Positions 17,304 through 25,612 of a stretch of DNA of 64,000 nt are shown here, piece after piece; the first letter of the stretch is position 1; each line of letters starts with the position of its first letter. The position numbers and the translations under genes are program-made. This stretch comes from Halorubrum sp. CBA1229 (GTDB lineage Archaea; Halobacteriota; Halobacteria; Halobacteriales; Haloferacaceae), in NCBI RefSeq assembly GCF_003721435.2, contig NZ_CP054585.1:930001-994000 (forward strand), read 5' to 3'. Under the pieces are notes generated by a model. The model saw only the letters and a list, made by a program, of their open reading frames with translations, had not been told where the DNA came from and made no database searches.

Positions 17304-17457
17304 CGCGTGGTGCGGGAAGAGATTACGCTTCGTGTAATGTGAGGCCACGCGTCGTGTAATGAGAGCCCACGCCGCGTGCGGTAAGCATTCACGTCTCGTG
17401 TGGCAAGATATTGCGGCACGTGTGGTAAGAGATAGCGACGCATGAGGGCCCGAGACC
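17304..17457. repeat. Seven-unit 22-bp phased array in a divergent promoter region
   Basis: Seven units of exactly 22 bases fill 17304-17457 (starts at 17304, 17326, 17348, 17370, 17392, 17414, 17436). The best conserved positions are a leading CG, CGTGT at unit positions 6-10 and a purine-rich (G/A)GAG-like half at 14-18; units 5 and 6 read CGTGTGGCAAGA and CGTGTGGTAAGA. Individual units vary a lot while the length never changes. The array lies between the HTH-10 regulator and the divergent winged-helix gene, ending 14 bases before the TATA box CCTTATAAA of the latter. Such fixed spacing of two helical turns suits stacked protein binding sites. Confidence 0.75.
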
Positions 17458-17474
17458 GGCGAATCCGGCACCCC

Positions 17475-17501
17475 TTATAAAACACCCCTCATATGCAGGG
17501 G
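17475..17501 (+). promoter_or_regulatory. TATA box and inverted repeat before the winged-helix gene
   Basis: A TATA box (TTATAAAAC, 17475-17483) lies 54 bases before the ATG at 17537. Directly after it is the inverted repeat CCCCT-N7-AGGGG (17485-17501), which would cover the expected transcription start. A protein bound there could block initiation; autoregulation by the encoded winged-helix protein is a guess. Confidence 0.5.
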
Positions 17502-17536
17502 CGATGTTGGGGTGACTGGAGCCGGTACCTACATCC

Positions 17537-17926
17537 ATGAAGCGACAGGCCTCGTACGCGACCGGACCGACGACGGCGACCGAGGGAGACGAGACGCTCG
17601 ACGCGACCTTCGACGTCCTCTCTGACTCCGACTGCCGGGCGATCCTCGGCGCCGCCGACACGCCGATGACGACGAGAGAGCTGGCCGACGCGTGCGACAT
17701 CGCGCTGTCGACGGCCTACCGGAAAGTCGAGCGCCTGAGCGAGACGCCGCTTCTGGTCGAGGGCGTCCGCTTCGATCCCGAGGGAGACCACGCCGCGGAG
17801 TACAGCCGCGGCGCCACCGACGCGGCGATCGAGCTCGGCGACGACGGCGTCACGCTGACGGTCGAGGACGCGGCGGTCGACTCGCTCACTCCGGCCGCAG
17901 AAACGACCGGAATCTCGGCCGACTAA
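17537..17926 (+). CDS. Winged-helix (ArsR-like) transcriptional regulator
   Basis: The 129-residue protein has an ArsR-type helix-turn-helix: 'TFDVLSDSDCRAILGAADTP' followed by 'MTTRELADACDIALSTAYRK' and 'VERLSETPLLVEGVRFDPEG'. The recognition helix is the IALSTAYRKVERL segment. The C-terminal third is beta-rich and acidic. No metal-binding cysteine cluster of classical ArsR is seen (a cysteine in 'SDSDCRAIL' and one in 'ADACDI' only). It has its own TATA box and lies 72 bases before the histidine kinase, which has a separate promoter. Targets are unknown. Confidence 0.83.
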   Translation: MKRQASYATGPTTATEGDETLDATFDVLSDSDCRAILGAADTPMTTRELADACDIALSTAYRKVERLSETPLLVEGVRFDPEGDHAAEYSRGATDAAIELGDDGVTLTVEDAAVDSLTPAAETTGISAD

Positions 17927-17968
17927 CCGGACGAACGGTTTTTCCCTCGTGATAATCGGGCGATCAGC

Positions 17969-17978
17969 CTTATATACC
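17969..17978 (+). promoter_or_regulatory. Leaderless promoter of the PAS kinase gene
   Basis: The box CTTATATACC is centred about 25 bases before the ATG at 17999, the distance expected when transcription starts at or next to the start codon, as is common in haloarchaea. No ribosome binding site is seen between them, in line with a leaderless message. Confidence 0.6.
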
Positions 17979-17998
17979 GGCTGGCGAACCCGTTCCGT

Positions 17999-19756
17999 AT
18001 GCGCGACGGACCGGACCCTGAAACCCTCTTGGACCTGGCTCAGGACAAGGTCGTGGTCCTCGACGAGGACGGGGTCTACCGTCACCTGAACGCGGCCACG
18101 GCCGACGTCATCGGGTTCGACCCGGACGAACTCGTCGGAAGGAACGCGTTCGATCTCGTCCACCCCGACGACGAGGAACGGCTCCGAGAGGCGTTCGCCG
18201 CGATCGTCGCCGGCGGGACAGCGCCCGACGAGCCGCTCGAATACCGCTACGGCACCGCCGACGGCGGGTGGACGTGGCTCCGAACGCGAGTTCACGCGCC
18301 CGCCTCGACGGGGGTCGACGGCTACGTGTTGACCTCCCGCGACGTGACCGACGAGGTGGAGTCGCGGCGGCGGCTGGAGACGATCGCCTCGGTGTCGCCG
18401 GACGTGTTCTGGATGTTCTCCGCGGACTGGTCGGAGCTGCTGTTCGTCAACGACGCCGTCGAGCGGGTGTTCGGCGTCTCCGAGGAGTACCTGGAACGGA
18501 ACCCGGAGAGCTTCCTCGACGCGGTCCACCCCGACGACCGGCCGTACGTCGAGCGGGCGATGGAGCGGCTCTCCGCCGGCGAGTCGACGGTGATCGACTA
18601 CCGGCTCGGAACGGAAGACGGGGCCACTCGGTGGGTTCGGGTCCCCGGCGACCCGGTCGTAGAGGGCGGCGAGGTGGTCGCAGTCACCGGGTTCGCTCGG
18701 GACGTCACCGACGAGTACCGCCGGGAGCGGCAGCTCGCCGTGATGGACAACCTGCTCCGGCACACGATCCGCAACGACATGAACATCGTCGACGGGACCG
18801 CGGAGCGGATCGCCGACCGCGCGGTCGCCGCCGAAGCGTTCGACCCGGAGGCGTGGGAGATCGACGGGGCGGAGGCAGCGCTCGACGGTCCGGCCGAGCT
18901 GGCGGAGCTCGGCGCGGAGCTCGCGGAGGACGCCGAGACGATCCGGCGGGTCGCCTCCGATCTGTTGACGAGCGCCGAGAAGCAGCGGGAGGTCATCGAC
19001 CTGCTGCGCCAGCGCGGCTCGCCGCAGTCGGTGGAGGTCGCGCCCGTCGTCGAGGAGGCGCTCGACATGGTCGTCGACGACTGCGACGGCCGCGGGGAGA
19101 TCGACATCAGCTACCGCGGACCGGCCGACGACGGATCCGCCGCCGACCCGACCGCCGACGAAGCGCCCGGCGACGATCCGACCGACGACGAGTGGCGAGA
19201 CGACAAATCGGGAGACGACGAATCGCGCGACGACGAATCGCGCGACGACGGCAACCCCACAGCGAGCGTCTCCGTCTCGTACCCGCGGAACGTGGAGGCG
19301 TTCACGCATCCGGAGCTGGACTACGCGATCGCCGAGCTCGTCGAGAACGCCATCGAGCACGCGGAGTCGACACCGCGCGTCCGGGTCGACGCGACCGAGA
19401 CCGACGGAACCGTCGAGATCTCGATCCGCGACAACTGCCCGCCCATCCCGGCGGAGGAGCGGTACGTCATCACCGACCGGTGGGAGATGGACGACCTGCG
19501 CCACACGGGGGGAATGGGTCTGTGGCTCGTGTACTGGGTCGCGAACCGGTCGGGCGGCAACCTCTCCTTCGACACCCATCCGAACGGGAACGTCGTCACG
19601 CTCAGCGTCCCGACCGCCAGCCGGGAGGCGGCCGAGGGTCTCTCGGCGCCGCCGGCCCGACCGCGAACGGCGGTGGGACGCGCGAACGGCGGGATCGACG
19701 CGGGTGAACGTGGCGGAGCGGACCCGGAAGTGGGGGCCGGGACGGAGACGGACTGA
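17999..19756 (+). CDS. PAS-domain sensor histidine kinase
   Basis: The 585-residue cytoplasmic kinase has two PAS domains (about 10-125 and 130-245; 'GVYRHLNAATADVIGFDPDE' and 'LLFVNDAVERVFGVSEEYL' are their cores). The phospho-acceptor is H255 in 'DNLLRHTIRNDMNIVDG'. The ATPase domain shows 'AIAELVENAIEHAES' (N box), 'DNCPPIPAEE' (G1) and 'TGGMGLWLVYW' (G2). Between H box and N box lies a 45-residue acidic insert partly built of DDES-R repeats. There is no membrane segment, so it senses internal signals. No response regulator gene is adjacent; many haloarchaeal kinases are orphans. The 3' end, including the stop codon, is part of a 19-bp tandem repeat. Confidence 0.9.
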   Translation: MRDGPDPETLLDLAQDKVVVLDEDGVYRHLNAATADVIGFDPDELVGRNAFDLVHPDDEERLREAFAAIVAGGTAPDEPLEYRYGTADGGWTWLRTRVHAPASTGVDGYVLTSRDVTDEVESRRRLETIASVSPDVFWMFSADWSELLFVNDAVERVFGVSEEYLERNPESFLDAVHPDDRPYVERAMERLSAGESTVIDYRLGTEDGATRWVRVPGDPVVEGGEVVAVTGFARDVTDEYRRERQLAVMDNLLRHTIRNDMNIVDGTAERIADRAVAAEAFDPEAWEIDGAEAALDGPAELAELGAELAEDAETIRRVASDLLTSAEKQREVIDLLRQRGSPQSVEVAPVVEEALDMVVDDCDGRGEIDISYRGPADDGSAADPTADEAPGDDPTDDEWRDDKSGDDESRDDESRDDGNPTASVSVSYPRNVEAFTHPELDYAIAELVENAIEHAESTPRVRVDATETDGTVEISIRDNCPPIPAEERYVITDRWEMDDLRHTGGMGLWLVYWVANRSGGNLSFDTHPNGNVVTLSVPTASREAAEGLSAPPARPRTAVGRANGGIDAGERGGADPEVGAGTETD

Positions 19757-19809
19757 TAAGGGAGAGACGGACTGATAAGGGAGAGACGGACTGATAAGGG
19801 GGAGACGGA
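19745..19809. repeat. 19-bp tandem repeat spanning the kinase stop codon
   Basis: Three full units of GAGACGGACTGATAAGGGA (19745-19763, 19764-19782, 19783-19801, the last ending in G) are followed by a partial fourth. The first unit contains the last codons and the TGA stop of the kinase gene; further units repeat the stop-codon context outside the gene. It ends 153 bases before the acetyl-CoA synthetase start. Confidence 0.85.
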
Positions 19810-19962
19810 GGGCGCGGATCTGTCGATCCGAGCGGTCGCGAGCCGGCGAGAGGAGATCCACCGATCGAACCGGCCGACTCCCGACCGATCGTTCGTTATT
19901 GACTCGGCTACCGAAAACGCTCCCACGGATCTTAAGCCACCGGTTTACGTAGGACAATAGTG

Positions 19963-22077
19963 ATGGGTACGCTCAACGAGCTGTTCGACCCGGATCGGGT
20001 CGCCGTCGTCGGTGCGACCGCCCGCGAGGGAGCCGTCGGTCGCGCCGTCACGTCGAATCTGCTCGACGACTTCGACGGCGACACCGTTCCCGTCAACCCG
20101 AACTACGACGAGGTGCTCGGGACGCCCTGCGTCGACGAGGTGGCCGACGCCGACGCGGACGTGGCCGTCGTCGTCGTGCCGCCCTCGATCGTGCTTGACG
20201 CGATCGAGGCGTGCGGCGAGGCGGGCGTCCGGAACGTCGTCGTGATCACCGCCGGGTTCGGCGAGACGGGAGAGGACGGGGCGGCGAGGGAGCGGCGCCT
20301 CGCGGAGATAGCCGACGAGTACGACCTCAACCTCGTCGGCCCCAACAGCCTGGGGATCATGTCGACCCCCTCGGGCATGAACGCGACGTTCGGACCGGAG
20401 AACGCCCTTCCCGGCGGGCTCTCCTTTATGAGCCAGTCGGGCGCGTTCGTCACCGCGGTCCTCGACTGGGCCAACGACAACGGGATCGGCTTCAAGGACG
20501 TCGTCTCGCTCGGGAACAAGGCCGTCCTCGACGAGACCGACTTCGTCGACCACTGGGGATCGGACGAGGAGACCGACGTGATCATCGGCTACCTCGAGGG
20601 GATCGAGGACGGCCGCGAGTTCATCGAGGCGGCCCGCGAGACGACGCAGGACACCCCGATCGTCGCCGTGAAGTCGGGGCGAACGAGCGCCGGCGCGCAG
20701 GCCGCCTCCTCGCACACCGGCACCCTCGCCGGCTCCGATAAGGCGTACGAGGCCGGCCTCGACCAGGCGGGGGTCATCCGCGCCGAGTCGGTCGACGAGC
20801 TGTTCGACTCGGCCGGAATCTTAGGCAGCCAGCCGCTCCCCGACACCGACAGCGTCGCCATCGTCACCAACGCCGGCGGCCCCGGCGTGATGGCGACCGA
20901 CGCCGTCGGCGACGCCGACCTCGACATGGCGTCGTTCACCGGCGAGACGACCGACGCCCTCGCCGAGTCGATGCCCGGCGAGGCGAACATCCACAACCCC
21001 GTCGACGTGATCGGCGACGCCGACGTGGAGCGCTTCCGCGAGGCCTTGGAGATCACCGTCGCCGACGACAACGTCGGGGCCGCCCTCGTGCTGGCCGCGC
21101 CGACGGCGACGATCGACTTCGCGGACCTCGCGGACGCCATCGAGGCGGTCAGCGAGGAGATGGACGCGCCCGTCGCCGCCTGCCTGATGGGCGGCGACCG
21201 GACGCGCGAGCCGAAACAGCAGCTGCAGGCGCGGGGGATCCCCTGCTACTTCGACCCCGCCCGCGGGATCGAGAGCGTCGCGACGCTCGCGCGGTACCGC
21301 GACATCAAGGAGCGCGAGTACGCGGCGCCGATGTCGTTCGACGTCGACCGCGAGCGCGCCGCGGAGATCCTCGGGACGGTGCGCGACCGCGACGACAACC
21401 GCCTCGGCGTCGAGGCGATGGAGCTGCTCGACGCGTACGGGATTCCCACGCCCGCCGGCGAGATCGTCGACTCGCCCGAGCGCGCCGCCGAGGTCGCGGC
21501 CGGGATCGACGGCGACGTCGTGATGAAGATCGTCTCGCCGGACATCCTGCACAAGTCCGACATCGGCGGCGTCGCCGTCGGCGTCGAGGACGCCGAGGTG
21601 GCGGACACCTACGAGGACCTGATCACCCGCGCGCGCAACTACCAGCCGGACGCGACCCTGCTCGGCGTGCAGGTGCAGGAGATGGTCGACCTCGACGACG
21701 GGGTCGAGACGATCGTCGGCATGAACCGCGACCCGCAGTTCGGCCCGCTGCTGATGTTCGGGCTCGGCGGCATCTTCGTGGAGGTGATGGAGGACACCAC
21801 CTTCCGCGTCGCGCCCGTCTCGGAGCCGGAGGCCCGCGAGATGACCGAGGAGATCCAGTCGGCGCCGCTGCTGCGCGGCGCCCGCGGCCGCGACCCGGTC
21901 GACGTCGACGCCGTCGTCGAGACGATCGGTCGGCTCTCCCAGCTGGTCACCGACTTCCCGGCCATCTTGGAGCTCGACATCAACCCGCTCGTCGCACTGC
22001 CCGACGCCGACGGCGGCACGAACGCCGCCGCCGTCGACGTGAGACTCACCGTTGACCCGGAGGAACTCGACTCATGA
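19963..22077 (+). CDS. acd: ADP-forming acetate-CoA ligase (acetyl-CoA synthetase, fused alpha-beta)
   Basis: This 704-residue enzyme interconverts acetyl-CoA, ADP and phosphate with acetate, CoA and ATP, giving ATP during sugar or amino acid breakdown. The alpha part has the CoA-binding Rossmann start 'FDPDRVAVVGATAREGAVGR', the ligase domain with 'FMSQSGAFVTAVLDWA', and the phospho-histidine in 'AASSHTGTLAGS'. The beta part, ATP-grasp, starts near 470 with 'AMELLDAYGIPTPAGE' and has the second histidine in 'DILHKSDIGGVAVGV'. A single fused chain is usual in haloarchaea. ATG at 19963 directly follows a GTG at 19960. It overlaps the next gene by four bases. Confidence 0.93.
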   Translation: MGTLNELFDPDRVAVVGATAREGAVGRAVTSNLLDDFDGDTVPVNPNYDEVLGTPCVDEVADADADVAVVVVPPSIVLDAIEACGEAGVRNVVVITAGFGETGEDGAARERRLAEIADEYDLNLVGPNSLGIMSTPSGMNATFGPENALPGGLSFMSQSGAFVTAVLDWANDNGIGFKDVVSLGNKAVLDETDFVDHWGSDEETDVIIGYLEGIEDGREFIEAARETTQDTPIVAVKSGRTSAGAQAASSHTGTLAGSDKAYEAGLDQAGVIRAESVDELFDSAGILGSQPLPDTDSVAIVTNAGGPGVMATDAVGDADLDMASFTGETTDALAESMPGEANIHNPVDVIGDADVERFREALEITVADDNVGAALVLAAPTATIDFADLADAIEAVSEEMDAPVAACLMGGDRTREPKQQLQARGIPCYFDPARGIESVATLARYRDIKEREYAAPMSFDVDRERAAEILGTVRDRDDNRLGVEAMELLDAYGIPTPAGEIVDSPERAAEVAAGIDGDVVMKIVSPDILHKSDIGGVAVGVEDAEVADTYEDLITRARNYQPDATLLGVQVQEMVDLDDGVETIVGMNRDPQFGPLLMFGLGGIFVEVMEDTTFRVAPVSEPEAREMTEEIQSAPLLRGARGRDPVDVDAVVETIGRLSQLVTDFPAILELDINPLVALPDADGGTNAAAVDVRLTVDPEELDS

Positions 22078-23135
22078 CAGACACCACCACGACACTCGTC
22101 ACCGCGACCGGAGAAGGCGCCGGAAAGACAGCGATAACCGTCGCGCTCGCGCGGCTCGCCGCCGACCGCGACCGCAGCGTCGGCTACATGAAGCCGAAGG
22201 GGACCCGGCTGCAGTCGAACGTCGGCAAGACGCTCGACCAGGACCCCATGCTCGCCCGCGACGTGCTCGGCCTCGACTCCGAGATGCACCAGATGGAGCC
22301 CGTCGTCTACTCGCCGACGTTCGTCGAGGGCGCGATCCGCGGCACCGAGGACCCCGACGCCCTCAGCGACCGGATCCGCGAGGAGTACGAGGAGCTCGCG
22401 GCCGACCGTGACCACATGTTCGTCGAGGGCGCCACCAGCTGGACCACCGGCGGCGTCGTCGACCTGACTGACGTCGACATCGCGGAGCTGCTCGACGCGC
22501 GAGTGGTGCTCGTCGCGGGGTACGGCTCGCCGAACGACCTCGACGACGTGCTCGCGGCCGCCGACGCCTTCGGCGACCGGCTCGCCGGCGTCGTCTTCAA
22601 CAAGGTCTCCGACGACGCGTTCGACTCGCTGGACCAGGACGGGATCCCGTTCCTCGAGTCGCGGGGGATCACCGTCTTCGGCGCGATCCCCCACGAGAAG
22701 GAGCTCGCCGGCGTCACCGTCGGCGAACTCGCCGACGAGCTCGGCGCCGAGCTGCTCACCGACGCGCCGACCGACGGCTTCGTCGAGCGCTTCCTCGTCG
22801 GCGCGATGGGCGGCGACGAGGCGCTGCGGTACTTCCGGCGCGCCCGCGACGCCGCCGTCATCACCGGCGGCGACCGGGCCGACGTCCAGACCGCGGCGCT
22901 CGAGGCCTCGGGCGTCGCGTGTCTCGTCCTGACCGGCGGCCACCGCCCCTCCGGCGCGGTGCTCGGGAAGGCGGCCGACGCGGGCAAGCCCGTGCTCGCG
23001 GTGAACACCGACACCGTCACCGCGATCGACCGCGCCGAGGGGATCGTCCGCAGCGGGCGGACCCGGGACGCGCGCACGGTCGACCGGATGGCGGAGCTGC
23101 TCAACGCGAACGTCGACATCGGCGCGCTGGTCTAG
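22074..23135 (+). CDS. Phosphotransacetylase-like P-loop/DRTGG domain protein
   Basis: The 353-residue protein resembles the N-terminal, non-catalytic part of bacterial phosphate acetyltransferase. Residues 1 to about 210 form a BioD/dethiobiotin synthetase-like P-loop domain (TLVTATGEGAGKTAITVALA; 'YMKPKGTRLQSNVG'), and about 215-330 form a DRTGG domain ('RDAAVITGGDRADVQTAAL' and 'CLVLTGGHRPS'). The catalytic phosphotransacetylase domain is absent, so it cannot make acetyl phosphate itself. Its ATGA overlap with acd suggests a partner or regulator of that enzyme; this gene pair recurs in haloarchaea as far as I recall. Role in binding nucleotide or acetyl-CoA is inference. Confidence 0.85.
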   Translation: MTDTTTTLVTATGEGAGKTAITVALARLAADRDRSVGYMKPKGTRLQSNVGKTLDQDPMLARDVLGLDSEMHQMEPVVYSPTFVEGAIRGTEDPDALSDRIREEYEELAADRDHMFVEGATSWTTGGVVDLTDVDIAELLDARVVLVAGYGSPNDLDDVLAAADAFGDRLAGVVFNKVSDDAFDSLDQDGIPFLESRGITVFGAIPHEKELAGVTVGELADELGAELLTDAPTDGFVERFLVGAMGGDEALRYFRRARDAAVITGGDRADVQTAALEASGVACLVLTGGHRPSGAVLGKAADAGKPVLAVNTDTVTAIDRAEGIVRSGRTRDARTVDRMAELLNANVDIGALV

Positions 23136-23258
23136 GCGGGGGTCCCGGTGTCGGTCGCGGCGACGACGCTCCCGACCCGCCTCGTCACCCCCGCTCCGTC
23201 CCCCGCCGCGGGCGAACGTCTGACATACTGTTTTCAGGGAGGACGACGTAGGCCGCGT

Positions 23259-24341
23259 ATGACCAGTCTCTCGGAGGCGTACGGCGGACGGGGGCGCTCC
23301 GAGGTCGACCCGCGTCGGCTGTACCTCGGCGTGGGCTCGTTCGTCGCCGGAACCCTCCTGCTCGTCGTCGGGCTCCTCGTCGCCGCGGAGGTCACTCTCC
23401 CGAGCGGCTACAGCTCCGGCGAAGCGCGGCGGCTCGGCGGCGTGCTCGGCGGCGTGGGCGTCCCGTTGGTGTTACTCGGCGTGATGACCGTGCTCCCCGC
23501 GGACCGCAACACGCGCGTCGCGGCCGTCGTCGGGGCGAGCGTGATGTGCCTCGGCGTCGCGCTGTTCGCGTACGCCTACCCATACCACTGGGTCAGCGGG
23601 CCGCGGCCGGAGCTGACCGACCTCACGCTGCCGACCGCGGGGCTGTACTTCGTCGGCGCCGCGACGACGCTGTGGAGCGTGTTCATCGGCGTCGCCAACT
23701 TCAAGACGCGAAACGACCCCGGCGGCACCGTCACGATGGAGGTGACCCACAAGGGCGAGACGAAGATCATCGAGGTCGGCCGCGACCAAGTCGAGGGGAT
23801 GGGCGGCGTCGGCCTCCTCGGCGGCACGCCCGACGGAGACGTCGAGACGCAGACGAACCGACCGGACCGCGACGATCGGACCGCCGCGCCGACCGGGAGC
23901 GGCCGCTCCGCCGGCAACGGGTCGACACCCGGGAACGGATCGCCGGCTGGCTCGGGAACGGGGACCGGCGTCGGCACGGGCTCGTCCGCGAACGTCTCGG
24001 GCGACCGCGGCGGCCGGAGCGCGCGAGGGAGCGGTGCCGCCGGCGTGAGCGACGGCGGCGAGGCCGGGACCGATATCCGTTCGCCCATCAACGACGCGGG
24101 AAAAGCGGCCGGACCGTCCGGACCCGCGGGGACGGGATCGGAAGGGCAGGCCGGCGGCGAGGGCCCCGACATCTCGCCCGGCGTCGACGCCGCCGCCCGC
24201 GACGGCCCCGGCGACACCTACTGCGGGAACTGCGCCCACTTCGACTACGTCCGGACCGATCAGGGAATGCAGCCGTACTGCGGCCACTACGACGAGCTGA
24301 TGGACGACATGGACGCCTGCGAGGAGTGGACGCCGCGGTAG
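23259..24341 (+). CDS. Membrane protein with four TM segments and C-terminal cysteine ribbon (DUF7139-like)
   Basis: The function is unknown. The 360-residue protein starts with a cytoplasmic tail, then four hydrophobic segments between about 24 and 155 (for example 'FVAGTLLLVVGLLVAAEVTL' and 'VVGASVMCLGVALFAYAYPY'). A conserved-looking module 'TMEVTHKGETKIIEVGRDQV' follows. Residues about 200-310 are a Gly/Ser/Thr/Asp-rich disordered linker. The end is a small ribbon, 'YCGNCAHFDYV' with 'PYCGHYDELMDDMDACEEW', with four cysteines suited to one metal. I recall related haloarchaeal proteins under DUF7139, unverified. The ATG at 23259 precedes the first recognisable part; the frame is open further upstream. 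Confidence 0.75.
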   Translation: MTSLSEAYGGRGRSEVDPRRLYLGVGSFVAGTLLLVVGLLVAAEVTLPSGYSSGEARRLGGVLGGVGVPLVLLGVMTVLPADRNTRVAAVVGASVMCLGVALFAYAYPYHWVSGPRPELTDLTLPTAGLYFVGAATTLWSVFIGVANFKTRNDPGGTVTMEVTHKGETKIIEVGRDQVEGMGGVGLLGGTPDGDVETQTNRPDRDDRTAAPTGSGRSAGNGSTPGNGSPAGSGTGTGVGTGSSANVSGDRGGRSARGSGAAGVSDGGEAGTDIRSPINDAGKAAGPSGPAGTGSEGQAGGEGPDISPGVDAAARDGPGDTYCGNCAHFDYVRTDQGMQPYCGHYDELMDDMDACEEWTPR

Positions 24342-24375
24342 CGCCCCGGACGCCTTTTAAATATCGCCGCGCCGA

Positions 24376-25503
24376 CTAGCCGCTCTTCCGCTCGCCGACG
24401 CCGGCCGTCGACGGGAGCTGCGACTCCGCGACGGCGAACGCGAGCGTGCTCAACACGGCGGTGAGCGTCCCGGCCGCGAGCGCCATCGCGAGGTCGGAGA
24501 GCCCGAGCGACGTGACGCCCTGCGCCTCGGGCAGGAAGAAGCCGGAGACGGCGTACAGCACGACCGCGATGGAGAGCACGTAGAAGGGGGCGTTGAGGTA
24601 CCGCCACCGGAACCGCCCGCCGAGGTACTCGTCGGTGATCTGCCCGAGGCTGGAGGTGACGCCGGCGACCGCGAGCCACTGGACGAAGCCGTGGACGAAC
24701 GCGGCGAGGGTCACGCCGGCCGTGATCGACCCGCCGCGGACCGCGGTGACGGCCTCGATCGTCTCCATTCCCTGGACGCCGCCGACCACGATCAGCGCGA
24801 GCGCGACGACGTAGGTAACGAGGGTCACCCGCCCCGTGTAGAGGACGTTCCGCACCGTCGAGGCCGCCCCGTCGACGGTCTCCTCCAGTCCGAGCCCGCG
24901 GAACAGCGAGTAGAGGCCGACGATGCCGGAGAGGATCCCGAGGACGGCCGCGCCGGCGACGTCGAAGAGGTTCGCGACGACGACCAGCGGGTAGATGAGG
25001 AGGAGGACGCCGAGCGGCACCAGGATCGTCCCGCGGGTCTCGGGGTCCGCGAGCACCTGCTTGATCGTGTAGTAGAGCGATTCGAGGTCCTGCGCCTGTC
25101 GGACGACGACGCGACGCATCCCGTCGATCGGCATCCGCGAGCGGATCACCGGGAGGACGGACTCGTCTTGCGCGCCGTCGGTGATCACGACCGCGGAGAC
25201 CTCCTCGCCGGTCGACAGCTCGGCGAGGACGCGGTCGACCTCCTTGCCGACCGCGCGGTTCGCCTTCACGTCGGAGCCGTCGACGCCGGTGACGGCGGCG
25301 ACCTCGACCGCCTCGCCGCCGGCCGCCAGCTCGTCGTGGACGTTCACTCCCTGGAAGAGGACGTTCACGTCCGAGTCCTCCGGGTCGGCCGTCGCGAGCG
25401 CGACGGCGGCCTCGGTGACGTCGTCGGCGCCGATCACCGGGGTGGGGATCCCCGTCTTCCGGCCGAGGTCGTCGTCGAGGTCGACACAGAGGACCAACAG
25501 CAT
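24376..25503 (-). CDS. DUF373 family membrane protein
   Basis: The 375-residue protein belongs to the archaeal DUF373 family: 'MLLVLCVDLDDDLGRKTGIP' at the N-terminus, followed by 'TPVIGADDVTEAAVALATAD' and 'DSDVNVLFQGVNVHDELAA'. Residues 1-150 look like a soluble alpha/beta domain; about 165-365 contain six hydrophobic segments. No catalytic function is established for this family. It ends 34 bases from the convergent 23259 gene, and is followed upstream on the same strand by the lipoprotein gene at 25613. Confidence 0.88.
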   Translation of the reverse strand: MLLVLCVDLDDDLGRKTGIPTPVIGADDVTEAAVALATADPEDSDVNVLFQGVNVHDELAAGGEAVEVAAVTGVDGSDVKANRAVGKEVDRVLAELSTGEEVSAVVITDGAQDESVLPVIRSRMPIDGMRRVVVRQAQDLESLYYTIKQVLADPETRGTILVPLGVLLLIYPLVVVANLFDVAGAAVLGILSGIVGLYSLFRGLGLEETVDGAASTVRNVLYTGRVTLVTYVVALALIVVGGVQGMETIEAVTAVRGGSITAGVTLAAFVHGFVQWLAVAGVTSSLGQITDEYLGGRFRWRYLNAPFYVLSIAVVLYAVSGFFLPEAQGVTSLGLSDLAMALAAGTLTAVLSTLAFAVAESQLPSTAGVGERKSG

Positions 25504-25612
25504 TACGCGACGCTAGGCGAGGGGCCGTCATATGTTTTCGGCTCGGGGCGGCGGCGCACCGGGCGGGAGTGTCCGGCCCGTGTGCCGGCCGCGTCTCCTC
25601 GACCGGCTCCGC

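Noticed and set aside
17304-17457. Possible CRISPR array
   Set aside because: The units are contiguous and have no unique spacers; the repeat is degenerate and there are no cas genes. It is a tandem array.
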